Source: Bog-950 sp964615305 (GTDB lineage Bacteria; Bacteroidota; Bacteroidia; Chitinophagales; LD1). From it: DNA of 64,000 nucleotides. The notes beneath the pieces are model-generated. The model did no database searches and was not told the origin of the DNA. It saw only the letters and a program-made list of their open reading frames with translations. This document shows positions 1 through 6,939 of this stretch, piece by piece. Location of the stretch: assembly GCA_964615305.1 (NCBI GenBank), contig CAZTNA010000003.1, forward strand, positions 124,001-188,000, in the 5' to 3' direction. The translations under genes and the position numbers were made by a program. Numbering within the stretch: the stretch's first letter is position 1; every line of letters starts with the position of its first letter.

Positions 1-2928
1 GTGGATTTTGTTTACGAGCCGGGGCAGTTCAGCATTCGTGGCGATATTGTGGATGTGTTTTCGTTTGGCAACGAGTTTCCGTATCGCGTGGAATTGTTTG
101 GCGAAGAGATTGAAAGCATCCGCACGTTCGACCCGCTTACGCAGCTGAGCCAGAAAAAAATTACCAGCGTTACGATTGTTCCCAACATTCAAACGCATTT
201 CAGCAACGAGAAAAAAACTTCGGTGCTCGAAGTTTTTCCCACCAACACCATAGTTTGGTTTAAAGATGTACAGATACTGATGGATGTTTTTGCGAGTGCG
301 CTGGAGAAGGCGCAGAAACAGATTTTAGATTTTAGACGTCAGAAGTTAGATTTAGTTCCCGGTCATCCTTTTTTGCAAGGCGAACCCGAAGATGCTTTCG
401 TTTCGTTTGCAGAGTTTCAAAATCATCTTTCACGTTTTCGTGTCATTGAGTTCGGCAGAAATTCATTCTTCAAATCCGAAAACAAAATTGTTTTTAAAAC
501 TCGCCCACAACCTTCTTTCAATAAAAATTTCGATTTGCTGATTTCTAACCTTCATCAAAATGTAAATGCGGGTTACACTAATTTGATTTTCGCAGAGAAT
601 CCAAAACAGATTGAAAGGTTCTATTCCATTTTCGCTGACCTTGATAAGAAAAGCGCGGCTGTTTCTCCTTCTCCTTCAGGAGAAGGTGCCACGCATAGCG
701 TGGCGGATGAGGCGGTATTTATTCCCGTTTACAGCGGCATTCATCAGGGCTTTATTGACGATGATTTAAAACTTTGCTGCTACACCGACCACCAGATTTT
801 CAACCGGTATCACAAATACAATTTGCGTCAGGGTTTTTCACGCGATAAAGCGTTGCTTATGAAAACGCTTCGCGAGTTAAAGCCCGGTGATTACGTAACG
901 CATATTGACCACGGTGTGGGCGTGTTCAGTGGTCTCGAAAAAATTGAAGTGGGCGGGCAGCTGCAGGAAACCGTGCGGCTGATTTACGCGGGCAACGATA
1001 TTATGTATGTGGGCATTCAGAGTCTGCATAAAATTTCGAAGTATGTGGGCAAAGATGGCGAAGCACCGCGCGTGAACAAACTCGGCAGCGATACGTGGAG
1101 CAATCTGAAAAAGAAAACGAAGAAGCGAATCAAAGAACTCGCTTTCGATTTGATTCAACTTTATGCAAAGCGAAAAGCATCGAAGGGTTTTCAGTTTGCG
1201 CCCGATGGTTATATGCAGAACGAGTTGGAGGCATCTTTTATTTACGAAGACACGCCCGACCAGGCAAAAGCCACCGAAGATGTGAAGCGCGATATGGAAG
1301 CGGTGTCACCGATGGACCGGCTGGTGTGTGGTGATGTTGGTTTCGGAAAAACAGAAGTGGCCATTCGCGCGGCATTCAAAGCAGCCACCGATGGAAAACA
1401 AGTTGCGGTGTTGGCACCAACAACAATTTTAGTAATGCAGCATGCAAAAACGTTTAAAGAACGCCTTGGTGATTTTCCGGTAGAAGTAGATTACATCAAC
1501 CGGTTTAAAACCGCGAAGGAGAAAAAAGATACGCTGCAGCGTTTAGCCGATGGAAAAACAAACATCATCATCGGCACGCACGCGCTGGTGGGCAAGAGTG
1601 TAAAATTTAAAGACCTCGGCCTGATGATAATTGACGAGGAACAAAAATTCGGAGTGGGCACCAAAGAAACGTTGAAGACGATGAAAGCGAATGTAGATAC
1701 ACTCACACTCACCGCTACACCAATTCCGCGCACACTTTCGTTTTCGCTGATGGGCGCGCGCGATTTAAGCATCATCAACACACCGCCACCCAACCGTCAA
1801 CCAATCACCACCGAAGTGCGACCGGTGGATCCTGATTTAATTAAGGAAGCAATCGAGTATGAAATTTATCGTGGTGGGCAGGTGTTCTTCGTGCATAACC
1901 GCGTGCGCGATATTAGCGAAGTGAAAGAAATGCTGATGAAGATTGTGCCGAACATTGACATCGGAGTTGCGCACGGACAAATGGAAGGCGACCATCTGGA
2001 AGATGTGCTCACCAAGTTCATCAACCGCGAATACGATGTGCTGCTGTGCACCAACATTATCGAAAGCGGAATTGATATTGCGAATGCGAACACCATTATC
2101 ATCAACAACGCGCACCAGTTTGGCCTCAGCGATTTGCACCAGCTGCGCGGGCGCGTGGGGCGCAGCAACAAACACGCGTTCTGTTATCTGCTGGCGCCAC
2201 CGCTCAGCACCCTCACCAACGAAAGCAAGCAGCGCCTCAAAACCATCGAGGAGTTTGCCGACCTCGGCAGCGGTTTCAACATTGCCATGCGCGATATGGA
2301 TATACGCGGTGCGGGCAACATGCTCGGTGCCGAGCAAAGCGGTTTTATTGCCGAGATTGGTTTAGATGTGTATCAGAAAATTCTGGACGAAGCGGTGCGC
2401 GAACTCAAGCAAACCGACTTTAAAGATTTATATAAAGACGAACTGGAGCGCACTAACGATTACGTGCGCGATTGCGCCATAGAATCTGATTTGGAAATGC
2501 TCATTCCGAGCGACTACGTGAGCAACACCACCGAGCGTATGCTGCTGTACCGCGACCTGAACGAAATAAAAGATGAACCGGGGCTCAAAAAATTTGAAGA
2601 GCAGCTGCACGACCGCTTTGGCGAAGTGCCCGCACCGGTGTTTGAATTGTTCGATGCCATGCGCATGAAGTGGCTCGCCACGCAACTGGGCATGGAGCAA
2701 ATTATTTTGAAAGGAAAAACCATGCGCTGCTATTTTGTAGCCAACAAAGAATCGGCTTTCTACTCATCGTCTGTGTTCGGCAAAATTCTGCAATACGTGC
2801 AGCAGCACCGCGCAGGAATTTACCTCCGCGAAACCGAAAAATTTTTGGTGCTGACGTTTGAAGGGGTGAGCACGATGAAAGAGGCGGAAGGGAGGTTGGA
2901 GGAGCTTAATAACTCTTCAAGGGTTTGA
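1..2928 (+). CDS. mfd: Transcription-repair coupling factor Mfd, 5' end outside window
   Basis: Mfd is an ATP-driven translocase that removes stalled RNA polymerase and recruits UvrA for repair. The frame is open from base 1, so the N-terminal part, probably 100-200 residues, is missing and the GTG at base 1 is not the real start. In the visible 975 residues I see the polymerase-interacting CarD-like domain (about 294-353), Walker A GDVGFGKT (about 444), DEEQ (about 545), the TRG-type segment TLTATPIPRTLS, motif VI LRGRVGR (about 714) and the C-terminal TRCF domain (about 820-910). Two oddities: residues 221-238 are encoded by an in-frame palindromic element, and the last residues (NNSSRV) come from a REP palindrome that supplies the stop. 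A more normal-looking tail ending NFVPK lies 2.4 kb downstream. Family assignment is very secure. Confidence 0.97.
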   Translation: MDFVYEPGQFSIRGDIVDVFSFGNEFPYRVELFGEEIESIRTFDPLTQLSQKKITSVTIVPNIQTHFSNEKKTSVLEVFPTNTIVWFKDVQILMDVFASALEKAQKQILDFRRQKLDLVPGHPFLQGEPEDAFVSFAEFQNHLSRFRVIEFGRNSFFKSENKIVFKTRPQPSFNKNFDLLISNLHQNVNAGYTNLIFAENPKQIERFYSIFADLDKKSAAVSPSPSGEGATHSVADEAVFIPVYSGIHQGFIDDDLKLCCYTDHQIFNRYHKYNLRQGFSRDKALLMKTLRELKPGDYVTHIDHGVGVFSGLEKIEVGGQLQETVRLIYAGNDIMYVGIQSLHKISKYVGKDGEAPRVNKLGSDTWSNLKKKTKKRIKELAFDLIQLYAKRKASKGFQFAPDGYMQNELEASFIYEDTPDQAKATEDVKRDMEAVSPMDRLVCGDVGFGKTEVAIRAAFKAATDGKQVAVLAPTTILVMQHAKTFKERLGDFPVEVDYINRFKTAKEKKDTLQRLADGKTNIIIGTHALVGKSVKFKDLGLMIIDEEQKFGVGTKETLKTMKANVDTLTLTATPIPRTLSFSLMGARDLSIINTPPPNRQPITTEVRPVDPDLIKEAIEYEIYRGGQVFFVHNRVRDISEVKEMLMKIVPNIDIGVAHGQMEGDHLEDVLTKFINREYDVLLCTNIIESGIDIANANTIIINNAHQFGLSDLHQLRGRVGRSNKHAFCYLLAPPLSTLTNESKQRLKTIEEFADLGSGFNIAMRDMDIRGAGNMLGAEQSGFIAEIGLDVYQKILDEAVRELKQTDFKDLYKDELERTNDYVRDCAIESDLEMLIPSDYVSNTTERMLLYRDLNEIKDEPGLKKFEEQLHDRFGEVPAPVFELFDAMRMKWLATQLGMEQIILKGKTMRCYFVANKESAFYSSSVFGKILQYVQQHRAGIYLRETEKFLVLTFEGVSTMKEAEGRLEELNNSSRV
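661..713. repeat. Palindromic repeat embedded in the mfd reading frame
   Basis: Two hairpins lie side by side inside the coding sequence. The first pairs CCTTCTCC (667-674) with GGAGAAGG (679-686) around a TTCA loop; the second pairs CCACGC (689-694) with GCGTGG (698-703) around ATA. The element is in frame and encodes the low-complexity stretch SPSPSGEGATHSVADEA between the N-terminal region and the polymerase-interacting domain. From memory, palindromes of this style recur between genes in Bacteroidota, but I cannot count copies here. The exact borders are a guess. Confidence 0.7.
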
Positions 2929-2943
2929 AACCCTTGAAGAGTT
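2911..2943. repeat. REP palindrome 1, at the end of mfd
   Basis: This is a perfect inverted repeat of two 16-base arms (2911-2926 and 2928-2943) around a single central G. The left arm reads AACTCTTCAAGGGTTT. It supplies the last codons and the TGA stop of the upstream mfd copy. A further half-arm (CTTGAAGAGTT) follows at 2946-2956. The same palindrome recurs inside and after the transposase gene. Confidence 0.9.
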
Positions 2944-2990
2944 ATGCTTGAAGAGTTATGTTAGATTTGAAAAACTCTAAGTCCTGAGAA

Positions 2991-3614
2991 ATGAATGCAC
3001 TGGCGCCTTTGCAACCCAATATGGTCTATCATATATATAACCATGCAAACGGTAATGAAAATCTTTTCAGCAGTAATGAAAACTACCGTTACTTTTTAAC
3101 CAAGTATGCCGAGTATGTTTACCCAATTGCCGATACTTATGCCTATTGCCTTATGCCAAACCATTTTCACTTAATGGTGCGCATCAGGAGTGAGAAAGAA
3201 TTGCTGAGGTATTTTCAGACGAAAAATATAAACGTTCCTCTTCAAGGGTTTCAAACCCTTGAAGAGGTAAAATTAATCGCGCAACAATTCAGTCATTTGT
3301 TTAATGGCTATACACAAGCATACAATAGAATGTACGAGCGAAAAGGAAGTTTGTTTATCCCACGCTTCAAACGAAAAGCTGTAGAAAACGAAAACTATTT
3401 TACTCAGCTAATTGCTTATATTCATCTGAATCCAGTGAAACACGGCTTTTGTAAACAAATAGCTGATTGGGAGCACTCATCATTTCACGCCTATTATGAA
3501 AACAAGGCAAGTAAAATCAACCGACAGTATTTAGACGAATGGTTTGACAATCGCGAGGCGTTAATAGCATTTCATAAGGAGTTGGAAATAAATGAAACGC
3601 TGTTTGATTTCTAA
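2991..3614 (+). CDS. REP-associated tyrosine transposase (RAYT, Y1_Tnp family)
   Basis: The 207-residue product resembles the single-domain HUH transposases that mobilise REP palindromes. It has the metal-binding HUH motif in MPNHFHLMV (His58 and His60), a candidate catalytic tyrosine in the YTQAYNRMYERKGSLF segment (about 107-122) and the IAYIHLNPVKHG block typical of the family. Palindromes lie 48 bases upstream and about 18 bases downstream, which fits a self-mobilising REP unit. Codons 83-93 are themselves made of the same palindrome and encode PLQGFQTLEEV. Whether the protein is still active is unknown, but the frame is intact. Confidence 0.9.
   Translation: MNALAPLQPNMVYHIYNHANGNENLFSSNENYRYFLTKYAEYVYPIADTYAYCLMPNHFHLMVRIRSEKELLRYFQTKNINVPLQGFQTLEEVKLIAQQFSHLFNGYTQAYNRMYERKGSLFIPRFKRKAVENENYFTQLIAYIHLNPVKHGFCKQIADWEHSSFHAYYENKASKINRQYLDEWFDNREALIAFHKELEINETLFDF
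3237..3267. repeat. REP palindrome 2, inside the transposase gene
   Basis: A perfect inverted repeat has two 15-base arms (3237-3251 and 3253-3267) around a central C. The core is the same CTTCAAGGGTTT as the flanking palindromes. It is in frame, lies downstream of the HUH motif and upstream of the candidate tyrosine, and contributes about eleven residues. Confidence 0.9.
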
Positions 3615-3632
3615 ATTACAAATTCTCTTTAG

Positions 3633-3669
3633 GGAACTCTTCAAGGGTTTGAAACTCTTGAAGAGTTCC
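3633..3669. repeat. REP palindrome 3, downstream of the transposase
   Basis: Two 18-base arms (3633-3650 and 3652-3669) surround a central G, with one mismatch (GGGTTT against AAACTC). It shares the ACTCTTCAAGGGTTT core with palindromes 1 and 2. It lies just upstream of the second mfd 3'-end copy. Confidence 0.9.
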
Positions 3670-3675
3670 TTCCAA

Positions 3676-3765
3676 AAGTTTTTTGCGCTGACGTTTGAAA
3701 ATGTGCGAACAATGAATGAGGCGGAAGGGAAGCTAGAGGAGTTGAGTGGATTTGTGGGAGCGTGA
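3676..3765 (+). pseudogene. Second copy of the mfd 3' end (fragment)
   Basis: Read in the mfd frame, this segment encodes KFFALTFENVRTMNEAEGK and then LEELSGFVGA before a TGA at 3763-3765. It aligns without gaps with the Mfd tail KFLVLTFEGVSTMKEAEGR, but is more diverged than the third copy. It has no start codon and directly follows REP palindrome 3. It looks like a leftover gene end from an earlier insertion or an exchange with a related strain. Confidence 0.8.
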
Positions 3766-3802
3766 TTTGAATACTCTGAAACGTATTTATATATTTAGAA
3801 CT

Positions 3803-4453
3803 ATGCGGGTTATTATTTTTTTTCTATGTGTAATATTGTTTTCTTCTTGCAAAAATCGAAACTATGTTAGGTATGAAAGTGATAAGGTAGAGATACCTTT
3901 ACCTAAAATTGAATTGTTTTTCGCTAAGGAAAAAATCAATATCTCAACTTCTGTCTCGATTAAGAAGAACTATTTAGCCCTTTATAAGAACAAAGAATCA
4001 GTAAGCAATCAACCGTGGCACATGAGAAAAATGGTGATTGTAAATAATGATACAGTAGCTTATAAATTTGTAATGAACGACACTTTCTTCATGTTTCATA
4101 ATACTGCCATTCATATTTCAGAGTGTGGGAAGATACGTAAAACAGACAAATACTACAATATGTGTATCAATTCGCAGTGCTGGAGTAAAGGATATTGGGA
4201 ATATCCAGTGCGCGAAACGGAGCAAATTATTCGAGCTAAAAGTAAAGTTGAAGTTCTTGTAGCATTTCCACTCATTTTATCTTCATGTTGTCAGCCACCG
4301 AATGCAAAAATTGATACTGTTGTATTGAGACATCATTTCAATAAAGTAACTTCGGATAATTCATTAACCGAGCTTGAAGTAAATTTGAAATTGACAATGA
4401 ATGGTGATAGTATTGTAAGTCAACAACAAATACTTTCTGAAATTCTTTGGTAA
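3803..4453 (+). CDS. Predicted lipoprotein of unknown function
   Basis: I do not recognise this 216-residue protein. The start at 3803 is chosen because MRVIIFFLCVILFSSC is a clear lipoprotein signal with the lipid-accepting cysteine at residue 16; a longer reading from 3746 would put 19 charged residues in front. The rest has paired cysteines (CGKIRKTDKYYNMC, SCCQPP) and a pattern suggesting a beta-rich fold, so it is probably membrane-anchored in the periplasm or at the outer membrane. It lies between two mfd 3'-end copies and is AT-richer than mfd, so it is probably island cargo. Confidence 0.65.
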   Translation: MRVIIFFLCVILFSSCKNRNYVRYESDKVEIPLPKIELFFAKEKINISTSVSIKKNYLALYKNKESVSNQPWHMRKMVIVNNDTVAYKFVMNDTFFMFHNTAIHISECGKIRKTDKYYNMCINSQCWSKGYWEYPVRETEQIIRAKSKVEVLVAFPLILSSCCQPPNAKIDTVVLRHHFNKVTSDNSLTELEVNLKLTMNGDSIVSQQQILSEILW

Positions 4454-4473
4454 ACTTCTAAAATGTTTTTGCC

Positions 4474-4518
4474 GTTGTTGGTGTTATTGCATCGACTCTG
4501 CGATGCGTCACCAACAAC
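4474..4518. repeat. Nested hairpin repeat
   Basis: An outer perfect 10-bp stem, GTTGTTGGTG (4474-4483) with CACCAACAAC (4509-4518), encloses an inner stem, GCATCG (4489-4494) with CGATGC (4501-4506). It lies between a lipoprotein gene and a convergent toxin gene. It could end transcription, but there is no T-run directly after it. Its TTGGTG/CACCAA core resembles the hairpin at 38898-38921, so a REP-like repeat is the alternative. Confidence 0.6.
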
Positions 4519-4539
4519 TTAATATTTTTCTCTACGCCC

Positions 4540-4573
4540 CTCTTTTCTTCTCCGCGTAACTCTGCGTAGTAAA
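4540..4573. repeat. 34-bp direct repeat, left copy
   Basis: This matches 6547-6580 at 33 of 34 bases, with a core TCCGCGTAACTCTG, and the similarity continues weakly to the left. The two copies bracket the toxin-antitoxin pair, the third mfd tail and the nuclease-like gene pair. Similar pyrimidine-rich intergenic repeats are, from memory, common in Bacteroidota. Confidence 0.75.
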
Positions 4574-4578
4574 TTATA

Positions 4579-4914
4579 TTAAGCATTGATTTGCTTCAGC
4601 TTCTCTTTCAGTTTTGGCAATGCGCTTTTTGCTGTGTTGTAGATAGTGGAAGTGGAAACCCCGTAATACTCATGAATAAGTTTGTTGCGCATATCACTCA
4701 TCAACCGCCACTCGACTTCTGTATACTTTTCTCTAAATTCAGCCGGAACCTTAGCCGCAGCTTCTCCTATAATTTCGAACCTGCGAATTACGGCATCCTG
4801 CACCAACAAGTTCTGGTCGAAATCAAAATCTGTCATGTTTCCAATGTATTTTTCAATCGCTTCGATTGATTCAACAATGTCACTTAAATAAACATTGATA
4901 TCTCGCTCCTTTAT
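4579..4914 (-). CDS. HepT-family (DUF86) toxin with an altered start codon
   Basis: HepT proteins are the ribonuclease-like partners of MNT antitoxins. The family RX4HXY motif is present as RNKLIHEY. Family-like sequence (KERDINVYLSDIVESIEAIE) continues upstream of the first ATG at 4836, back to an ATA codon at 4912-4914 where the family normally starts with ATG. The full-length reading is 111 residues, normal for HepT; starting at 4836 would give 85 residues and remove the first helix. The ATA overlaps the TAA stop of the MNT gene, so one G-to-A change could have turned ATGA into ATAA, destroying the toxin start while leaving the antitoxin stop functional. Initiation at AUA cannot be excluded. 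Confidence 0.8.
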   Translation of the reverse strand: MKERDINVYLSDIVESIEAIEKYIGNMTDFDFDQNLLVQDAVIRRFEIIGEAAAKVPAEFREKYTEVEWRLMSDMRNKLIHEYYGVSTSTIYNTAKSALPKLKEKLKQINA

Positions 4915-5189
4915 ATAAGGGTGACGGCTTGTTTCAAAACACGCTCGCGGATAGATGGTTTGATAGCTGAGAACTCTACCAAGTCAATTTTTCGGCTTAA
5001 TTTTTCCCCAAGCGCTTGCTCCATGCGCAGCATGTCAAAAATTGTAAAACCGCTTTTAGGTTCAATCAGAATATCAATATCGCTATTGTCGGTTTCTTCA
5101 TTGCGGGCAAATGAACCAAACAACGCAGCACGTTGCAATGGAAATTGTTGCAACAGTAGTGTAAGTTGTAATTGAAATTGCTGACTCAT
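4911..5189 (-). CDS. MNT-family nucleotidyltransferase antitoxin
   Basis: This 92-residue protein carries the minimal nucleotidyltransferase signature GSX10DXD as GSFARNEETDNSDID. In characterised MNT/HepT pairs the antitoxin neutralises HepT, in some systems by adding AMP to its active-site tyrosine. The start at 5189 gives MSQQFQLQL, typical for the family; a start at 5234 would add a poorly conserved extension reaching into the third mfd tail. The stop overlaps the start position of the HepT gene, the usual operon order. The promoter must lie in or near the mfd tail copy. Confidence 0.85.
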   Translation of the reverse strand: MSQQFQLQLTLLLQQFPLQRAALFGSFARNEETDNSDIDILIEPKSGFTIFDMLRMEQALGEKLSRKIDLVEFSAIKPSIRERVLKQAVTLI

Positions 5190-5226
5190 GGAGCTAGGAT
5201 AATGAATTACATTGGAGCACAAAACA

Positions 5227-5354
5227 AACAACACCGCGCAGGAATTTACCTCCGCGAAACCGAAAAGTTTTTGGTGCTGCTGTTTGAAGGGGTGAAGACG
5301 ATGAAAGAGGCAGAAGGAAAGGTGGAGGAGTTGCTTAATTTTGTGCCGAAATAA
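5227..5354 (+). pseudogene. Third copy of the mfd 3' end, with the probable original C-terminus
   Basis: About 110 bases match the end of the long mfd frame at roughly nine bases in ten. The encoded tail, QHRAGIYLRETEKFLVL then FEGVKTMKEAEGKVEELLNF, finishes VPK and a TAA at 5352-5354. An in-frame ATG lies upstream at 5202 but without mfd similarity, so I treat this as a gene remnant. It may be the native 3' end displaced by insertions, or an end carried in by an element. Confidence 0.8.
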
Positions 5355-5418
5355 ATTTTTCAGTGCGCAGATACAATGCGTTCTGTAAGCTTTACTTTGG
5401 ATTTCTAAAACTTAAATT

Positions 5419-6057
5419 ATGCCATTTACAATTATTCAAACCGCAGAACAAGTCAGAGAGTTCTTAGAAAACAACGTAAGGGAAAAACTACATGCTGAAA
5501 TTGATGCCTACATAAGCCTAGCTACAAAACCAGAGTATGCTGATGATTACTCCGACATTGTTACCTATAACGAGATTGCTATGGTGAATCTTGTTAGCAC
5601 TGCTTTTACGCGCAACGAAGAACCCACGGGCACGTGGGCACTGCAAGAGTATGAAGTGTTTAACAATAAAAAACAATTTAAGGGTCGTGCTGACTTATTT
5701 ATTAGAATGAAGAAGCCGGGAAAGCACATTGACTTGTTGATTGAAGCCAAGCGAGATGGACACTTTAAAAAGTCCGATAACGAACAAGACGTTCTTAAAC
5801 AGTGGAAAAGAGAAATTCCTAAAACAATGCAACAAGGGCTAAAATATTTTGGTTATGAGAAAGAGCACTTTCAAGTAAACTCTTTTGTTGTAACCATGTT
5901 CTTCGGCACATTTTCTAATGAAGAGTATAACAACACCGTTGTTCCCAAGTATGATGACAAGCAGATGCGGGACAACGCCACCTACCAATTTTTCATTAAA
6001 CCCATAAAAGGGCAAAAAACACTTTGTGTTTATGGCCAAATCCTAAAAGTTAAATAA
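5419..6057 (+). CDS. Unrecognised protein with a PD-(D/E)XK nuclease-like signature
   Basis: I do not recognise this 212-residue protein as a named family. It has a helical N-terminus (about 5-55), then a strand-rich core with Glu77, GRADLF (Asp92) and LLIEAKR (Glu109, Lys111). The spacing D-x16-E-x-K fits the PD-(D/E)XK nuclease core, as in restriction enzymes and many defence nucleases. The C-terminus (about 150-212) has further strands. There is no signal peptide or membrane segment, so it should be cytoplasmic. The next gene follows after 7 bases in the same direction, so they are probably one operon. Nuclease activity is an inference. Confidence 0.6.
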   Translation: MPFTIIQTAEQVREFLENNVREKLHAEIDAYISLATKPEYADDYSDIVTYNEIAMVNLVSTAFTRNEEPTGTWALQEYEVFNNKKQFKGRADLFIRMKKPGKHIDLLIEAKRDGHFKKSDNEQDVLKQWKREIPKTMQQGLKYFGYEKEHFQVNSFVVTMFFGTFSNEEYNNTVVPKYDDKQMRDNATYQFFIKPIKGQKTLCVYGQILKVK

Positions 6058-6064
6058 GCATACT

Positions 6065-6514
6065 ATGAACGGAAAGAAAATAAGCGATAGTGTATCTATC
6101 CTCAACAAACTTTTAAAACCTGATAGCGAACTCAGCTATGCAGACAGAAACGAAGTACTCAACTTTTTTGTTGAAGAAAAAATTAAGGCGGTAAAAATTT
6201 ATGAATCAAGTCTTCAAGAAAAATCTCAACTAATTTTATCTGCAATCAAGGTGAAAAAAGAAGATTTAGTAAAAAACGAGAAGCATGATGAGGTTGCGCG
6301 AATTCGTGATTTAGAAAAATCTTATGAGCGGCATCTTCAAGTGGTAGAAGAGTTTAAGAGGAACAATCTTGCTGCTTCATTTGGGTATAGTGCTGACGGT
6401 TTGAATCTAATTATTGCCGAAGGTGAATATCCCCATACAATTGCAGAACTTAAAAAAATGGGGCTGCATTTGATTTACTTTTCTCAAACGCTGGAAAGAA
6501 TCAACGTCAAATAA
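6065..6514 (+). CDS. Unrecognised small charged helical protein, partner of the nuclease-like gene
   Basis: This 149-residue protein matches no family I know. Residues 35-115 are dominated by Lys and Glu in a heptad-like pattern, predicting a long helix or coiled coil (EEKIKAVKIYESSLQEKSQL, then RIRDLEKSYERHLQVVEEF). The last 40 residues are more hydrophobic and could form a small globular part. It has no signal peptide. Its 7-base distance from the nuclease-like gene suggests joint expression and possibly a complex, for example a regulator or antitoxin partner, but that is inference. Confidence 0.55.
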   Translation: MNGKKISDSVSILNKLLKPDSELSYADRNEVLNFFVEEKIKAVKIYESSLQEKSQLILSAIKVKKEDLVKNEKHDEVARIRDLEKSYERHLQVVEEFKRNNLAASFGYSADGLNLIIAEGEYPHTIAELKKMGLHLIYFSQTLERINVK

Positions 6515-6546
6515 AAACATATCCCGTAAAAAATTTTCTCTGGCTT

Positions 6547-6580
6547 CTCTTTTCTTCTCCGCGTAACTCTGTGTAGTAAA
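6547..6580. repeat. 34-bp direct repeat, right copy
   Basis: This is the partner of the repeat at 4540-4573, differing at one position (CTGTG for CTGCG). It closes the roughly 2-kb block holding HepT/MNT, the third mfd tail and the nuclease-like pair. Confidence 0.75.
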
Positions 6581-6619
6581 ATCAAATGTGCGATACGCTC
6601 GGCATCGAAAAATCATCGC

Positions 6620-6910
6620 ATGTTATTTTCTATAAACCGCTTACCTATCCCGGGTAAATACAAGGAGCTATATTCGAGAATAATAGAGTGCACCTCTGCT
6701 CAAGCCTACATTCAACTTGTTTTTGCCGTAAAACACCGCGATGTTTTGATTCGCTTAACGCGGGAAGAAGGCTTTAATCAGTGCAGTACCGACATAAGCC
6801 AATAGAGAAAGGCCAAAAATTTAGGTTTCGAAATAGCCCAGCTTTGCCTCAATATGCTTAAAAACGGCCCCATAACCGGCAAATGGGAAACAAAGATTGT
6901 AGAAGAATAA
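6620..6910 (+). pseudogene. Degenerate IS200-like transposase remnant
   Basis: Residues about 27-50 of the frame starting at 6620 (AQAYIQLVFAVKHRDVLIRL) resemble the N-terminus of small Y1_Tnp transposases, which begin in the style TYTQIYIQFVFAVKNRD. The HUH motif and the catalytic tyrosine are missing, and the frame stops at 6803-6805 (TAG). After this stop the same frame continues open to 6910, ending KNGPITGKWETKIVEE, which does not look like transposase and may be the tail of another lost gene. I regard the stretch as a composite of gene remnants. Confidence 0.55.
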
Positions 6911-6939
6911 GCTGCGGCTAACAGATGTTAGCTCGTAAG

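Noticed and set aside
1..3. GTG at base 1 as the mfd start
   Set aside because: The Mfd N-terminal domains are missing, so the gene begins before the window.
1837..2337. Long antisense frame inside mfd
   Set aside because: It is a shadow of the mfd codon pattern; mfd itself is certain.
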